From contig CABFPE010000171.1 in NCBI GenBank assembly GCA_900660155.1, forward strand, positions 1,038,380 to 1,102,379: a DNA stretch of 64,000 nt, in the 5' to 3' direction. This DNA is from Hofstenia miamia. Its lineage: Eukaryota > Xenacoelomorpha > Acoela > Hofsteniidae. The notes under the pieces were generated by a model. The model made no database searches, was not told where the DNA came from, and saw nothing but the letters and a program-made list of their open reading frames with translations. This document shows positions 20,333-32,020 of the stretch, piece after piece. Each line of letters starts with the position of its first letter. Position 1 is the first letter of the stretch. A program made the translations under genes and the position numbers.

Positions 20333-23011
20333 TGAGATTTTTTTATTTAGGAGTTATAAGTGTTTAAAAATCTTTTTCAGACCATCAGAAATTGTAAGAA
20401 AATGCTTGGGTTGCTTAAGGTTAATAAACTGTTTTTGGTTTTCAATTTAATATTTGCATAATTATTCTTCAAAAGATTACTTGATGTTATTCAGAACTAA
20501 AATGAATATGGGCCTAAAATTTTAAGAGTATATGATCTAAATGCAAATTTTTAAATTTTAAAATTTTTTTACACATAAATTATATGGCATTAATTGGATT
20601 GGGTTCATTTGCGTGCTCTGTTACTCATTAGTAAGTTATTCTTGACATTTTACCCTATTTTTCAATAAACTTTAGGGCAAAGTCGACCGGTCCTGATTAA
20701 GTATTTAACTAATCTTAACTTGGTCATTTTTAGAATCGGCTAATTGTCTTAGATTATGAACATTCTCCTCATAGAACTATTTCATTATAACTTTTCAAAG
20801 GCTTTTTATTTTGTTTACCTGAATTTGAACTAGAAACTCAAATTTCAAATGCATAGGTTCCATTTTAAAGTATATACCGTTTTCCATTAACTCCTAAATA
20901 CCAAAATTCGAAATATCCTTCACAGATTTTAGAAATTCCTCGAATAGTTAGTGTTATTTAAAATAAAGTAAGGTTATATAATATAAGCAATAGCGAAATC
21001 TGTAGTGTTCAATCATACACTTTCGTAGCCTAAGTAATATATTGAATTTTCTAATCTTCTATCAAGAAAACTGTTGTTTAATCATTTTCTATTACTTTTT
21101 ATATTTCCATTGTAGTTCCTGTCTTCAGAATAATATATAAAATTTGAACATTTTAATAGTGACATTAATTGTTTTAACACAATTGAATGCTTCAGCTGAC
21201 AAGGATTTCCATCTACTACACTTCTCAATTTCTGACAGCTCGAACTAATGATGTCCTTGCAAAAGGTAATGAACAATCTCCAGAAAAATCTTTTGGATTA
21301 TATATAAGCTTGTTTATTAAAATTATAGAATCAAACTTAGTACTGCTCTGAAAAGGTTGTTATATATTTTAAAAAGATACCTCTATAGTTGAAATTGAAA
21401 ATTTTTTAACATACTGACTGCTATATCAAAACTGGGCCACAATTACCCTTGTTAGCGTTTTAGTAGTCCACAGAGAAAAGCACATGGATGCCTTTCACAT
21501 TTGGGACATAACATGTGTCCAATATATAGATAAATGGCAATAAATGTGCTAAGTACAATCTCCATCTTTATCTTCCCTTACCCTAAAACCAAATAATTCT
21601 ATTTTAATAAAATTCAAGGGTATGCAAACAGTATTATTGCAACGAATTGCTTTCGTATATTAGTAGCAACANTGAGATTTTTTTATTTAGGAGTTATAAG
21701 TGTTTAAAAATCTTTTTCAGACCATCAGAAATTGTAAGAAAATGCTTGGGTTGCTTAAGGTTAATAAACTGTTTTTGGTTTTCAATTTAATATTTGCATA
21801 ATTATTCTTCAAAAGATTACTTGATGTTATTCAGAACTAAAATGAATATGGGCCTAAAATTTTAAGAGTATATGATCTAAATGCAAATTTTTAAATTTTA
21901 AAATTTTTTTACACATAAATTATATGGCATTAATTGGATTGGGTTCATTTGCGTGCTCTGTTACTCATTAGTAAGTTATTCTTGACATTTTACCCTATTT
22001 TTCAATAAACTTTAGGGCAAAGTCGACCGGTCCTGATTAAGTATTTAACTAATCTTAACTTGGTCATTTTTAGAATCGGCTAATTGTCTTAGATTATGAA
22101 CATTCTCCTCATAGAACTATTTCATTATAACTTTTCAAAGGCTTTTTATTTTGTTTACCTGAATTTGAACTAGAAACTCAAATTTCAAATGCATAGGTTC
22201 CATTTTAAAGTATATACCGTTTTCCATTAACTCCTAAATACCAAAATTCGAAATATCCTTCACAGATTTTAGAAATTCCTCGAATAGTTAGTGTTATTTA
22301 AAATAAAGTAAGGTTATATAATATAAGCAATAGCGAAATCTGTAGTGTTCAATCATACACTTTCGTAGCCTAAGTAATATATTGAATTTTCTAATCTTCT
22401 ATCAAGAAAACTGTTGTTTAATCATTTTCTATTACTTTTTATATTTCCATTGTAGTTCCTGTCTTCAGAATAATATATAAAATTTGAACATTTTAATAGT
22501 GACATTAATTGTTTTAACACAATTGAATGCTTCAGCTGACAAGGATTTCCATCTACTACACTTCTCAATTTCTGACAGCTCGAACTAATGATGTCCTTGC
22601 AAAAGGTAATGAACAATCTCCAGAAAAATCTTTTGGATTATATATAAGCTTGTTTATTAAAATTATAGAATCAAACTTAGTACTGCTCTGAAAAGGTTGT
22701 TATATATTTTAAAAAGATACCTCTATAGTTGAAATTGAAAATTTTTTAACATACTGACTGCTATATCAAAACTGGGCCACAATTACCCTTGTTAGCGTTT
22801 TAGTAGTCCACAGAGAAAAGCACATGGATGCCTTTCACATTTGGGACATAACATGTGTCCAATATATAGATAAATGGCAATAAATGTGCTAAGTACAATC
22901 TCCATCTTTATCTTCCCTTACCCTAAAACCAAATAATTCTATTTTAATAAAATTCAAGGGTATGCAAACAGTATTATTGCAACGAATTGCTTTCGTATAT
23001 TAGTAGCAACA
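20333..23011. repeat. Exact 1,339-bp direct duplication around a single N (assembly join)
   Basis: Bases 20333-21671 reappear at 21673-23011, separated by one N at 21672. Every line I compared is identical. Perfect identity over 1.3 kb with only an N between copies indicates an unmerged contig overlap. The duplicated sequence is AT-rich and non-coding; the same 64-codon minus-strand frame occurs in both copies and is not supported as a gene. Confidence 0.9.
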
Positions 23012-23019
23012 AATCAATT

Positions 23020-23330
23020 TTGGCATGCATTTTGAATTCAAATTTCTTGTTGAAGAAAAAGTATTTATTAAAGCCAATATTTGTACATGTAAGCTATTCA
23101 TAGATACAGGTGTAGAATTGAGTATATTAGTAAATTTCTATTAATTTACTCTATTTTATGATAACAATGTCACAATTTTTTTCAATAAGCCTTAAAAATA
23201 AACGCATGGCACTTTTTCTGTAAATGTATTATACAAATATTTCCTGAGGAAATGTGAAATTCAATGGTGAAGTTTCCCTAACCAAATCAACTTTATATAA
23301 CAGCAAGTAAAATTATTTGCTACAATAACT
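23020..23330 (+). pseudogene. LTR-retrotransposon protease-like remnant (fossil)
   Basis: One frame reads KLFIDTGVELSIL near 23100, resembling the aspartic protease active-site block F-IDTGAE-S-L of LTR elements, preceded by FKFLVEEKVFIKAN. Weaker family-like residues follow. The piece is short and broken more than once, and no LTRs are visible. The assignment rests essentially on the DTG block and its context. Confidence 0.4.
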
Positions 23331-24377
23331 TAAAAAACATGTTTTTCAGCAAAAGCATTTCAAAATCTGATTTAGGAATTATATGAATTTCCAATGAAAT
23401 CTCCAGCACTCAACTTTTATCAATATTTAAAGTCTCCGTTAAATTCTAGTATTTGATTTCCAACAATACAAAAGAATTTGAGATAGAAGTGCGCTATTCT
23501 GTTAATTCATTGAGATACAGTTGTTTGGAAGCTTTGTTTACTTAGAAATTCGGAAAGATATCTATTAATTTAAGTTTCCTTTAATTTCGACTTAACGCAC
23601 ATTCTTGGAAAAGACTTCTTCATACCTTACATTTGATAAAGCGATTTTAAAATTATATAGATTCGAAATAAATGTGTAGCATAAATATAAAGAAATTGTC
23701 TTCATTTCAGGATTCTTTTGATGATAAAATTTATATTCCTTAGTATATATGAAAAACAAATACAATTTTTTTGTGCAATTTGGAGAGAACTATAAACGGC
23801 TAGCTAATTACCTTAATTGATTTGCTAATTTTAGAATTAGGGCATGATATATAATAAAATATTGTAACAAAAAAGTATGCTTTGAATTGATTTACAAATT
23901 AATTATGATTTCATATCATACTTTGCAAAATTCTATAATTTCATTTGAGTTCTTTTACAAATAATAGAGTAATTCAGACGAATGCATTCTTTAAAAATAT
24001 TAACTTAGAAATGTATATACAAATTGTGGATATATTAAAATATTTCGTGCTTTGCTATAATTTGATTTCCCGTGCCTTCTGCAAATATCAGAATATACCA
24101 TTTGGCACGATTATCCTCTGCCTATTCTATGGTTACTTTCTAAGCTAATTTTTTTATAAATATCTAACTACTTGTAAATCTCTTACCTTATTTTAGAAAA
24201 AATTATTTACGTCCCTCTGATTTGTATGTTTTTCATATTAGTGTGCTTCAGATTAAAAATAAAAGTTGTGTGTTGACATGTAAAATGCTAAATGTATTGC
24301 ATATTTGATCAAAGGGCTAAGAATCGTTTTGTTGTGCTCAGGGTCGCACCAGCTTTTTCTATGAGGAGGGGAACTAT

Positions 24378-24381
<4 letters not shown>
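23331..24381. other. AT-rich non-coding stretch
   Basis: No supported gene. A 67-codon frame (23945-24148) shows no recognisable feature. Confidence 0.55.

Positions 24382-24413
<32 letters not shown>
24382..24413. repeat. (TA)n microsatellite
   Basis: Uninterrupted TA run. The sequence just before it, CAGGGTCGCACCAG near 24340, resembles a hAT terminus, but no partner is visible. Confidence 0.85.
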
Positions 24414-24417
<4 letters not shown>

Positions 24418-24527
24418 TATACATTGTATATATTTCATTTTAACCTAACAAACGGAACACGCATTATAAATTTTTATGTTATCAATTACTAATAATGAAT
24501 TATTCTCCCTACACCTTACTAATGCAA

Positions 24528-25272
24528 NNNNNNNNNNNNNNNNNNNNNNNNNNNNNNNNNNNNNNNNNNNNNNNNNNNNNNNNNNNNNNNNNNNNNNNNN
24601 NNNNNNNNNNNNNNNNNNNNNNNNNNNNNNNNNNNNNNNNNNNNNNNNNNNNNNNNNNNNNNNNNNNNNNNNNNNNNNNNNNNNNNNNNNNNNNNNNNNN
24701 NNNNNNNNNNNNNNNNNNNNNNNNNNNNNNNNNNNNNNNNNNNNNNNNNNNNNNNNNNNNNNNNNNNNNNNNNNNNNNNNNNNNNNNNNNNNNNNNNNNN
24801 NNNNNNNNNNNNNNNNNNNNNNNNNNNNNNNNNNNNNNNNNNNNNNNNNNNNNNNNNNNNNNNNNNNNNNNNNNNNNNNNNNNNNNNNNNNNNNNNNNNN
24901 NNNNNNNNNNNNNNNNNNNNNNNNNNNNNNNNNNNNNNNNNNNNNNNNNNNNNNNNNNNNNNNNNNNNNNNNNNNNNNNNNNNNNNNNNNNNNNNNNNNN
25001 NNNNNNNNNNNNNNNNNNNNNNNNNNNNNNNNNNNNNNNNNNNNNNNNNNNNNNNNNNNNNNNNNNNNNNNNNNNNNNNNNNNNNNNNNNNNNNNNNNNN
25101 NNNNNNNNNNNNNNNNNNNNNNNNNNNNNNNNNNNNNNNNNNNNNNNNNNNNNNNNNNNNNNNNNNNNNNNNNNNNNNNNNNNNNNNNNNNNNNNNNNNN
25201 NNNNNNNNNNNNNNNNNNNNNNNNNNNNNNNNNNNNNNNNNNNNNNNNNNNNNNNNNNNNNNNNNNNNNNNN
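24528..25272. other. 745-bp assembly gap (N)
   Basis: Run of N. The first 42 bases after it (25273-25314) are also found at 27213-27254, so the contig that begins here starts in repeated sequence. Confidence 0.95.
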
Positions 25273-25314
25273 GAGTTGGAATTTCAGTACCTAGCTTGCT
25301 ATTATATATCATTC
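25273..25314 (+). repeat. 42-bp exact repeat, copy 1
   Basis: Begins GAGTTGGAATTTCAGTACCT right after the gap and is identical to 27213-27254, which lies inside a transposase tail. It may be a contig end placed wrongly or a fragment of a second copy of that transposon. Confidence 0.85.
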
Positions 25315-26201
25315 CCCAGTAAGCTATAACTTCCTAAACATTTCATTCAAGATGGCTATATTTCTCATTCTTAGTTTCACTTAAGTAGCGCATTAAATTG
25401 CTCCTCGCCATAAATTACAGACAATCAGGAGTAGGCAATTTTTAATTGGAACCCTACAAATAGCTGTTTCCTGTTTAGTAAATTAATCAATTTTTGCGTT
25501 TCAAACAGTAAATTATTGCCAACTTTTGGCAATAATTAGAATAAAAATATTATATCAAAAATCATAGTAAATTAACTAGTTTGGTATTAATAAAAATCAA
25601 TATATAAGAGATAAAAAATTTTTCAAAGAAAAATCATATTTGTGAGATAACAAAAAAGGTTACTTGTGGTTCATACATATGTTAGCAATAAGAAGAAATT
25701 GTTCTACAAAATCAAAAGTTTAATATTGCCACTAATCATAATTGCTAATTGCAAATTTCGCTCTGCCGTACATACTATATATAAATGCGGTGATTATAGT
25801 TTAATTTCTTTAAATTTGGCATGATAAAGTGAGGTGTCCGACAGAATATCACAATGGTGCGAAATAAGGTTAATGTTAAGCCTTCAATATGCATAAAATG
25901 GTGAATTGGGTTGTGGAAGCATTACATATTTTTGGATCATCAAATTATGCAGTACATTCACAGCCAATGCTATATAAATTTACTCTAGACAGGATGATAA
26001 TGCTTCTAAAATCGGGAATTGATTATATATTTCAGCAAGATTTAAGTGAATCTTAAATATTTGGCAAATTGATTTTTCAAAATATTCAATAGGTTAATTA
26101 ATTTGCAATTATTGCAATAATTGCAATATCAATTTAATATTGTCTACCTTTGCAGACATAGAGTAGAACCAATAGTTATTTACATATTATGTTGTATAAT
26201 T
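25315..26201. other. AT-rich non-coding stretch
   Basis: No supported gene or element. Confidence 0.55.
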
Positions 26202-26209
26202 GTTATAGG

Positions 26210-26444
26210 TAGGGGCGTACGCAGGGTTTTCCAACGGTGGAATATCTCCGCCGTAAGTAACAAAAAGCCGGTCAAGCCCCTAAAATTCTTTGGAAATTTT
26301 GATGAATTCGACACTACGAAATGCATTTCACTACCTAAATTTGGACTTTCTTAATATTTTTAACGAAAATTTCTTTGTTTAACCAGTCAAAGGCAATTTT
26401 GAAAAACTCACTGAAGGACATTCCACAGCCTGCGTACGCCACTG
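26210..26444. mobile_element. Non-autonomous hAT element (MITE) with intact ends
   Basis: The left end TAGGGGCGTACGCAGG (26210-26225) and the reverse complement of the right end, CAGTGGCGTACGCAGG (26429-26444), form a 16-bp TIR matching at 14 positions. The flanks carry a perfect 8-bp target duplication, GTTATAGG, at 26202-26209 and 26445-26452. An 8-bp duplication with a CAGTGG-type TIR is diagnostic of hAT transposition. At 235 bp with no coding frame, it must be moved by a transposase supplied elsewhere. A related left end lies at 19058. Confidence 0.92.
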
Positions 26445-27059
26445 GTTATAGGCAAACATTTCATGAGGAATGGAAGCATCTCTGTTTCATTTGAGCTAAA
26501 TATTCCAACCAAAGTGAAGCACTAAATATACTGCAGAGGATATCCATTGCTATATCTCTAAACGATTTGAAGAGCCCCTTAGCGGAGTGGTAGCCAGAGA
26601 TTAAAATGAGAACGAAAACTTAACCCCAACCTGGATCTGGCACAGCACATTTCAATTAATTGCGACTCAGCCTATTTTAAACCCATTGTTATTATCCTTA
26701 CCAAAAATATTCTTAAGTTGTTAGACAAATATTCAGTATTGGGTATGGTGGAAAGGTAAGATAAATCGGCATCCTGAAATTGAAAAATTTTTAGTAGAGT
26801 ATACAGGTCGTTTGAAAAATATATAACAAACTTACAGAAATTAACCGCAATATTTCAAAAACAAAAAAAAACGATTTTAAAAAAAAGAGTAGAAATTTTT
26901 TAGCTAGATTCTGAATAAAGGCTATCCCTCGTGTATACTATTGAGCATTTTTGTATGAAATTATGAATGAGTCTAGGTTGTGTACAACCTTTACGTACAT
27001 GAATGTTGGAATTTAAATATCTTTCATCATTCCAGTGCAATTTTAGAATCTTTACGACT

Positions 27060-27308
27060 TAGAATATTTATTTAGTGTTTTTATCACCCTATCCTTCGGA
27101 CTTAAATCCGATGCAGTTATTTTTCTCATGTGTCAAAAGCAGATTACATGCTATTACGCCCCGTCCAACAACAAAAACGTGTCCATTGGAGAATATTATT
27201 TTAATTATGAGGGAGTTGGAATTTCAGTACCTAGCTTGCTATTATATATCATTCTGGGAGAGAGTTAATGCTGTTTATAATAAATGTAGTGAATCCTGTA
27301 TAACTTAA
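27060..27308 (+). pseudogene. Transposase C-terminal fragment (DDE, Tc1/pogo-like)
   Basis: The frame 27075-27308 starts YPSDLNPMQLFFSCVKSRL. This resembles the SPDLNPIE--W--VK block that carries or precedes the last catalytic acid in Tc1/mariner/pogo transposases. It ends FWERVNAVYNKC, like the W---V--V-K-Y tail seen in some of these families. The catalytic Glu/Asp of the block is replaced (NPMQ). Upstream transposase is not recognisable. The middle contains the 42-bp repeat shared with 25273-25314. Confidence 0.5.
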
Positions 27309-28261
27309 AAGCAGTCTGTTGAAAAATCAATGTTAAATTTTGAAATGTTATAATGTTATCAAAATGCTCTTTTAGCACTACAAACTAATACAGTCAATTT
27401 TGTCCTCGAGCAAACCAAAAAATGCAAGAAATGTTTTTGTCATCGACCATAAAATGGGCCTAAAATGCGTATGATTTAAATGACCCTAACCGGACTTCGG
27501 CTGAGCGTGGACCTCAATTTTTGGCTAATGTCCATCTCTGTTTGAAATAGATTGCTTTTGTCTTGAGTTGTCCACCCACACGAAAAAACCGTTTTTGATT
27601 GGCGTGACTTTGATTATAGCTATGAGTGGGAATTGATAATTGCTCTGCGAAAACTCCAACAAATTCATTTTTTTTCAAAATAAATTTGAGACTTAAACAT
27701 AAATTTTGAATTTCACTTTTCAATGAAATAGGATTCTAGATTGGATTGCAAATTTTAACTTATATAAAAGCAACAATTAATAAAATTAATACCTATTATT
27801 GCTATGCCAAAGGTTTAGCTCTATAAAAAATTTTTTATAAGTGATTATAATAATCACAAACCTTCTGAAAACTAAATTGATATTGGCATTGCAAAATGCT
27901 TATAGCGCATCTTACATGCATGAAAAGTTTTGATTGAAGAGCATTCTAAATTATATTAGTATTATTAAATTTTGGCGGTGCTTACAGCAACTAAGTTATT
28001 CCACTTGCTTATCTGTGTTTCTTGCATTGTTCTACCTTCAAGTTCATACAGACAAATGTTTTTGGTTGCTGATTTTATCTTTCAGACTTGAAATATTCGT
28101 CACCAATCTTATAAATTGTTGGAGAGAATAACCTAAATTGAGATTATCAACACACTTAAAGTGGCGTTCAATGTAAAAATGTGCGTAGCGTATAAATGTA
28201 CAATATAAACCATTTTTTAAAATTCTTTATATCCGAAACAGATGCGAAATTTTCTCCAAAT
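27309..28261. other. Non-coding stretch
   Basis: Two frames of 65-69 codons (27514-27723 minus, 27934-28131 plus) without recognisable domains. Confidence 0.5.
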
Positions 28262-28326
28262 TCAGATCTGATCCGTATCCGACCCGATCCGATCTGCGAT
28301 CCGATTCAATTTTTACTCTGCTACTG
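28262..28326. repeat. CCGATC-type short-repeat cluster, possible hAT right end
   Basis: Several overlapping GATCCG/CCGATC words in about 45 bp (GATCTGATCCGTATCCGACC and following), ending in CTCTGCTACTG. On the minus strand this reads CAGTAGCAGAG and then the repeats, the order expected for a hAT terminus and its subterminal repeats. No left partner or target duplication was found. Confidence 0.35.
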
Positions 28327-28334
28327 ACTCAAAG

Positions 28335-31300
28335 GATCACATTTATATCAACAAAATTGAAATATATTAAACGAAGGAGCTTTTCTCAATAAATTCAGGC
28401 TTATTACGTAATCATTAATCTACACAAATGTGTGCCTTGAAAGGTTTAACGGCTTCAGAAGTTTTTTTATGTTGATTTTCGTCAGTTTCTGTAAGAGGAC
28501 CTTGGGAATTCACTCGTTTTATTTGGGTTTCGATTACGAATCTTCAGGAAATTTATTTACAAATCCGAATTCAAATCCAAAATATGAATTGGCTTACGCA
28601 ATAATTTCATTAGCAAAGACATTTGCTCTTAATGGTTACGGGTAAAGCAACTATGAGACATGAAAAAACTTAGCAGTTTGTTCTACAATAGAAGAATTCA
28701 ACAGAAAAATGTGATTTACGATTTCACGCAATTGCTAGCTGCAGAAATTATTTTTACTTAAAAAATTTTAGCAGCCAACCAAAATTTTAGATGTTGGACC
28801 TTTTGTTGTACCAAGATTCGAATTAGAAACCAAAATAGACTCTAATTCGTATTTGATTTCATATATTTATAAGTTCCTATTTTGTAAAGTGGTTGGCATT
28901 AAATTTATATTAATTGCTCGAAATTCGAATTGAAACCCTTAGTCAACCACTATTCCTCTAAAGGTATTGTATTAAAAATGTAAGTCGCACATGAGTAAAT
29001 AAAGCAATTGTGGTTAATCAGCGGCCACTCTGATGTATGATTACATCGTAATTTTAGTAATGTATTGAAATGTCTTCATTAGCTACTTCTTCAACAATTT
29101 CTAGTGATATACTTTTGGCAACACGGTGCAAATGAAATTGCTGCTAGATTATTTAAACTTACATTTGAATTATATTATTTATTAATTTAAGGAATCTATT
29201 TATTTTAGAAGCATACTCGAGCTTTGAAAAATTATGTCTTTAATGGCATCACATTCATTAGGGTATGGTATAAAAATATTGTACAAATTATAATAGTGAT
29301 TTTGAAAAGAGACTGTACTCAACGTATACATGCATTTATTTATTCATTTATTTCTTCTCAATGTATCCTAGAAAGTTAGTTAAGTAAAGTTGTAATTGCT
29401 GAGGTTTTGAGTAAAAAGTCCTCTTCAAGCACTATGAACAATAAGCTTATTAAACCATGTGGATCCATGATTCTATATTTGAATATATATGCAATACAAT
29501 ATCCATATTTCGCCATTCCAAATTAAGAATGACATTGTTTAAAAAGGGAAGCTTTCTATTTTCGTGAAACCGTTTTTGTATTCTAATAGTCAATCGAAAC
29601 AAATAGGCTATAAATGCTCATTGAATCAATGCAAAACAACACATTTCAATTATCATCATGATTTTGTAGTATTTTATTGATTTCAATGACTTTGTAAAAT
29701 ATTTAATATCTTACTTAAAATAGACTTAGTTTTTTGTAACTTTACGCTCCTTATAACATATAATTATTTTTCACAATTGGATATTCTCAAATTGGGTTTT
29801 TTGTATCAAATTGAGGAATAATAACAAAATATCATTTAGTTGTGCTTGAAACAATATAAATTTAGCTGATTTAAGGTTAAGTCTAATTGCAATTTGTTTG
29901 CTAGAAATAGAATGGGGTTAAATTATGAAACTTAATAAATATTTGTAAATAGAAAAACATTTCACAGACTGATATTTTAAAATTATAATTTGGACTTGCT
30001 AGCTTTTTGCTTCATAAAATGTATTTCGATAAATTATGAGAGATGTTGGAACCATGTCTTTATACTGTTCAGTGGAGACCAGCGTGATGCGTTGTTCATA
30101 TCAATGTCTATGGAAGAACACTCTTAGCAAAACCCCTCAGGCAAAGTTTTTAATTATAAAAAGCCTGTCATTCGGCTGTCCGAGACATTACACTGATATT
30201 TTACCGGGTGTCGTCGGGTCACTGGGTCAAATTTTATCCGGTTCGCATGACTCATCGTGTCACAACGTGTAAGAAAGACACATACCACACCAATATATTA
30301 TTTCACTTTGACTCATCCTTGAAGCATAGCAAGTGTATTGTCCCAAAGTTCGACATGACTCCAAGCTATTTAATTTTCAAAAATACTCTAATTGATGCTG
30401 TGCGAGTAAGTTTTATCCGTATGGTTTTTGAAATCTGTTTTATTATTAACGATAACAATATTGCTGGTGGCTAATAGAATTTGAGGCAGTAGACAAGCCT
30501 CATTTCTGGAAACATCGTCTTCAAGGATTGTTTCTAGTCAGATTCTTCTTAGTGATTGGAGTTTAGATTTGGTGTATGAATCTGCACATTGTCCTGCCTG
30601 GATAAAAAATATTTTATAGCACTATAACCCAATTCTAGCTCTTTAATGACATTGTTAATGGCGCCAATTAGCTCACTGATGTCTTTCAAGATTTGTAATG
30701 AAATATCAACTGCTTCTTCGCATCACTAATGCTCACAGTATAGCCCTTAATATATTGATGGGCTCACAAAAAGCAAACAAATTAGTTTTTTAGGTTGAAT
30801 AGTTTAGAATAAAATGACCAGTGGTGCATTGAGCTGGACCTAACCAGTAACCTCACCCCAATGGACAATTTGTACCTATCGTACTCAAACTGCTTCAACT
30901 TTGCTATGAATTCAAGTTTCAAAGACTAACACGATTTTTTCTTTTCAGTAAGTATTGACACTCGCACCCGGAAAGCGATATCGACTGAAATATTGCCAAA
31001 TTAACTTCAAGTTTCCCCTTCTTGTAGATTATAATTTCCTTTGTTACACTTTTTGTTAGTGAATTTTTTTTTATTTCTAAATTACTTTGAGTTTTCGATC
31101 TAAAAGAAACTACAACTCAGTCGAAATACGATTTGTTAGGTTGTATGTGCAGAAATTATTCGTAATTTAAAGTTTTTTGTCAACTTTGAAATTGTCTGGC
31201 TGCTAACTGATCAATTTTAAATTTTACTGCATTTATGTTATTTTCAATTAGCAGATATTGACGAAATCTTGAAAAAACTAAATTTTAAATTGTGTACAAA

Positions 31301-31683
31301 AATATTATATACACTGCTCAGTCAATCCACCGCATTTTATTGTTCATAATCTGGTCACTATTTTTTCTACAAGCACCACGCAGTAAGTTTCATCAAATAC
31401 AATTATTTCATTCTATATAATGTCCTACTGCTTCAATATTGATACTTTCATTCCTAGAACTTATACACCAGGCTTCAGATCAATTTTACAAATTTACTAA
31501 AAATGAACAAATAATATTGGGCTGTCAGATCTATATGGGTATATATTTTAATTCTTATGTTTTATGCTGCCGTATGGTAGAAATATGAAGCTGTAAACAT
31601 TTATTAAAATTTTAACATAGACACACTATTAATAAATTTTTTTTGAAAAGTGGTTTCTGCAACCTATATAAATATTCTATTAA
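28335..31683. other. Non-coding stretch
   Basis: Frames up to 88 codons occur (28430-28645, 30036-30272, 30208-30474, all plus), none with a recognisable domain. TTCGAATT/GAAACC words around 28510-28580 and 28805-28940 could be subterminal repeats of another decayed hAT element, but no ends could be paired. Confidence 0.5.
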
Positions 31684-32020
31684 TATATCACTATTTGAAG
31701 ATTAGGTCGCTAAATCCTTTTTAAACATTTAGTTTTATTTATAGAATAATTGATTGACAGGGGTACAATATTAAGATACAAAGAAATTATCGACTCTGTC
31801 AAGCTTGTGCGTGATACAAGAAGGCAAGGGTTGGATACCAGTGTTAAATGCGACAAATCACGTAGTCAATGTTAATAAAGACAAGGTTACGATAAAGGGA
31901 AAGAGAGTGAAATCCGAGAAGCAGATGGTNTATATCACTATTTGAAGATTAGGTCGCTAAATCCTTTTTAAACATTTAGTTTTATTTATAGAATAATTGA
32001 TTGACAGGGGTACAATATTA
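31684..32020. repeat. 90-bp contig overlap around a stray fragment and a single N
   Basis: Bases 31684-31773 are repeated at 31931-32020. Between them lie 156 bp of gypsy sequence (31774-31929) and one N at 31930. After the second copy the sequence continues normally. This looks like one contig whose end runs into a gypsy copy, joined to the next contig without trimming the overlap. Confidence 0.8.
31774..31929 (+). mobile_element. Gypsy pol fragment at a contig end (fossil)
   Basis: Nearly identical to about 42404-42559 of the gypsy element in this window (the stretch between protease and RT), with only a few differences. It has no LTR, and its outer edge is the single N, so it is more likely an assembly chimera or the edge of an unassembled insertion than a real truncated insertion. 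Confidence 0.8.

Noticed and set aside
20169-20450. 93-codon frame after an acceptor-like CAG
   Set aside because: No recognisable domain, no donor or partner exon that I trust; partly inside the duplicated contig overlap.
24476-25322. Long open frames of 267-275 codons
   Set aside because: They consist almost wholly of the N gap (24528-25272); the real sequence at their ends is not coding-like.
26575-26650. A-box-like TAGCGGAGTGGTAGC, possible tRNA-derived SINE
   Set aside because: No B box at the right distance and no A-rich tail or target duplication.
30036-30474. Two overlapping plus-strand frames of 78 and 88 codons
   Set aside because: No domain, no repeats, ordinary AT-rich composition; most likely chance frames.
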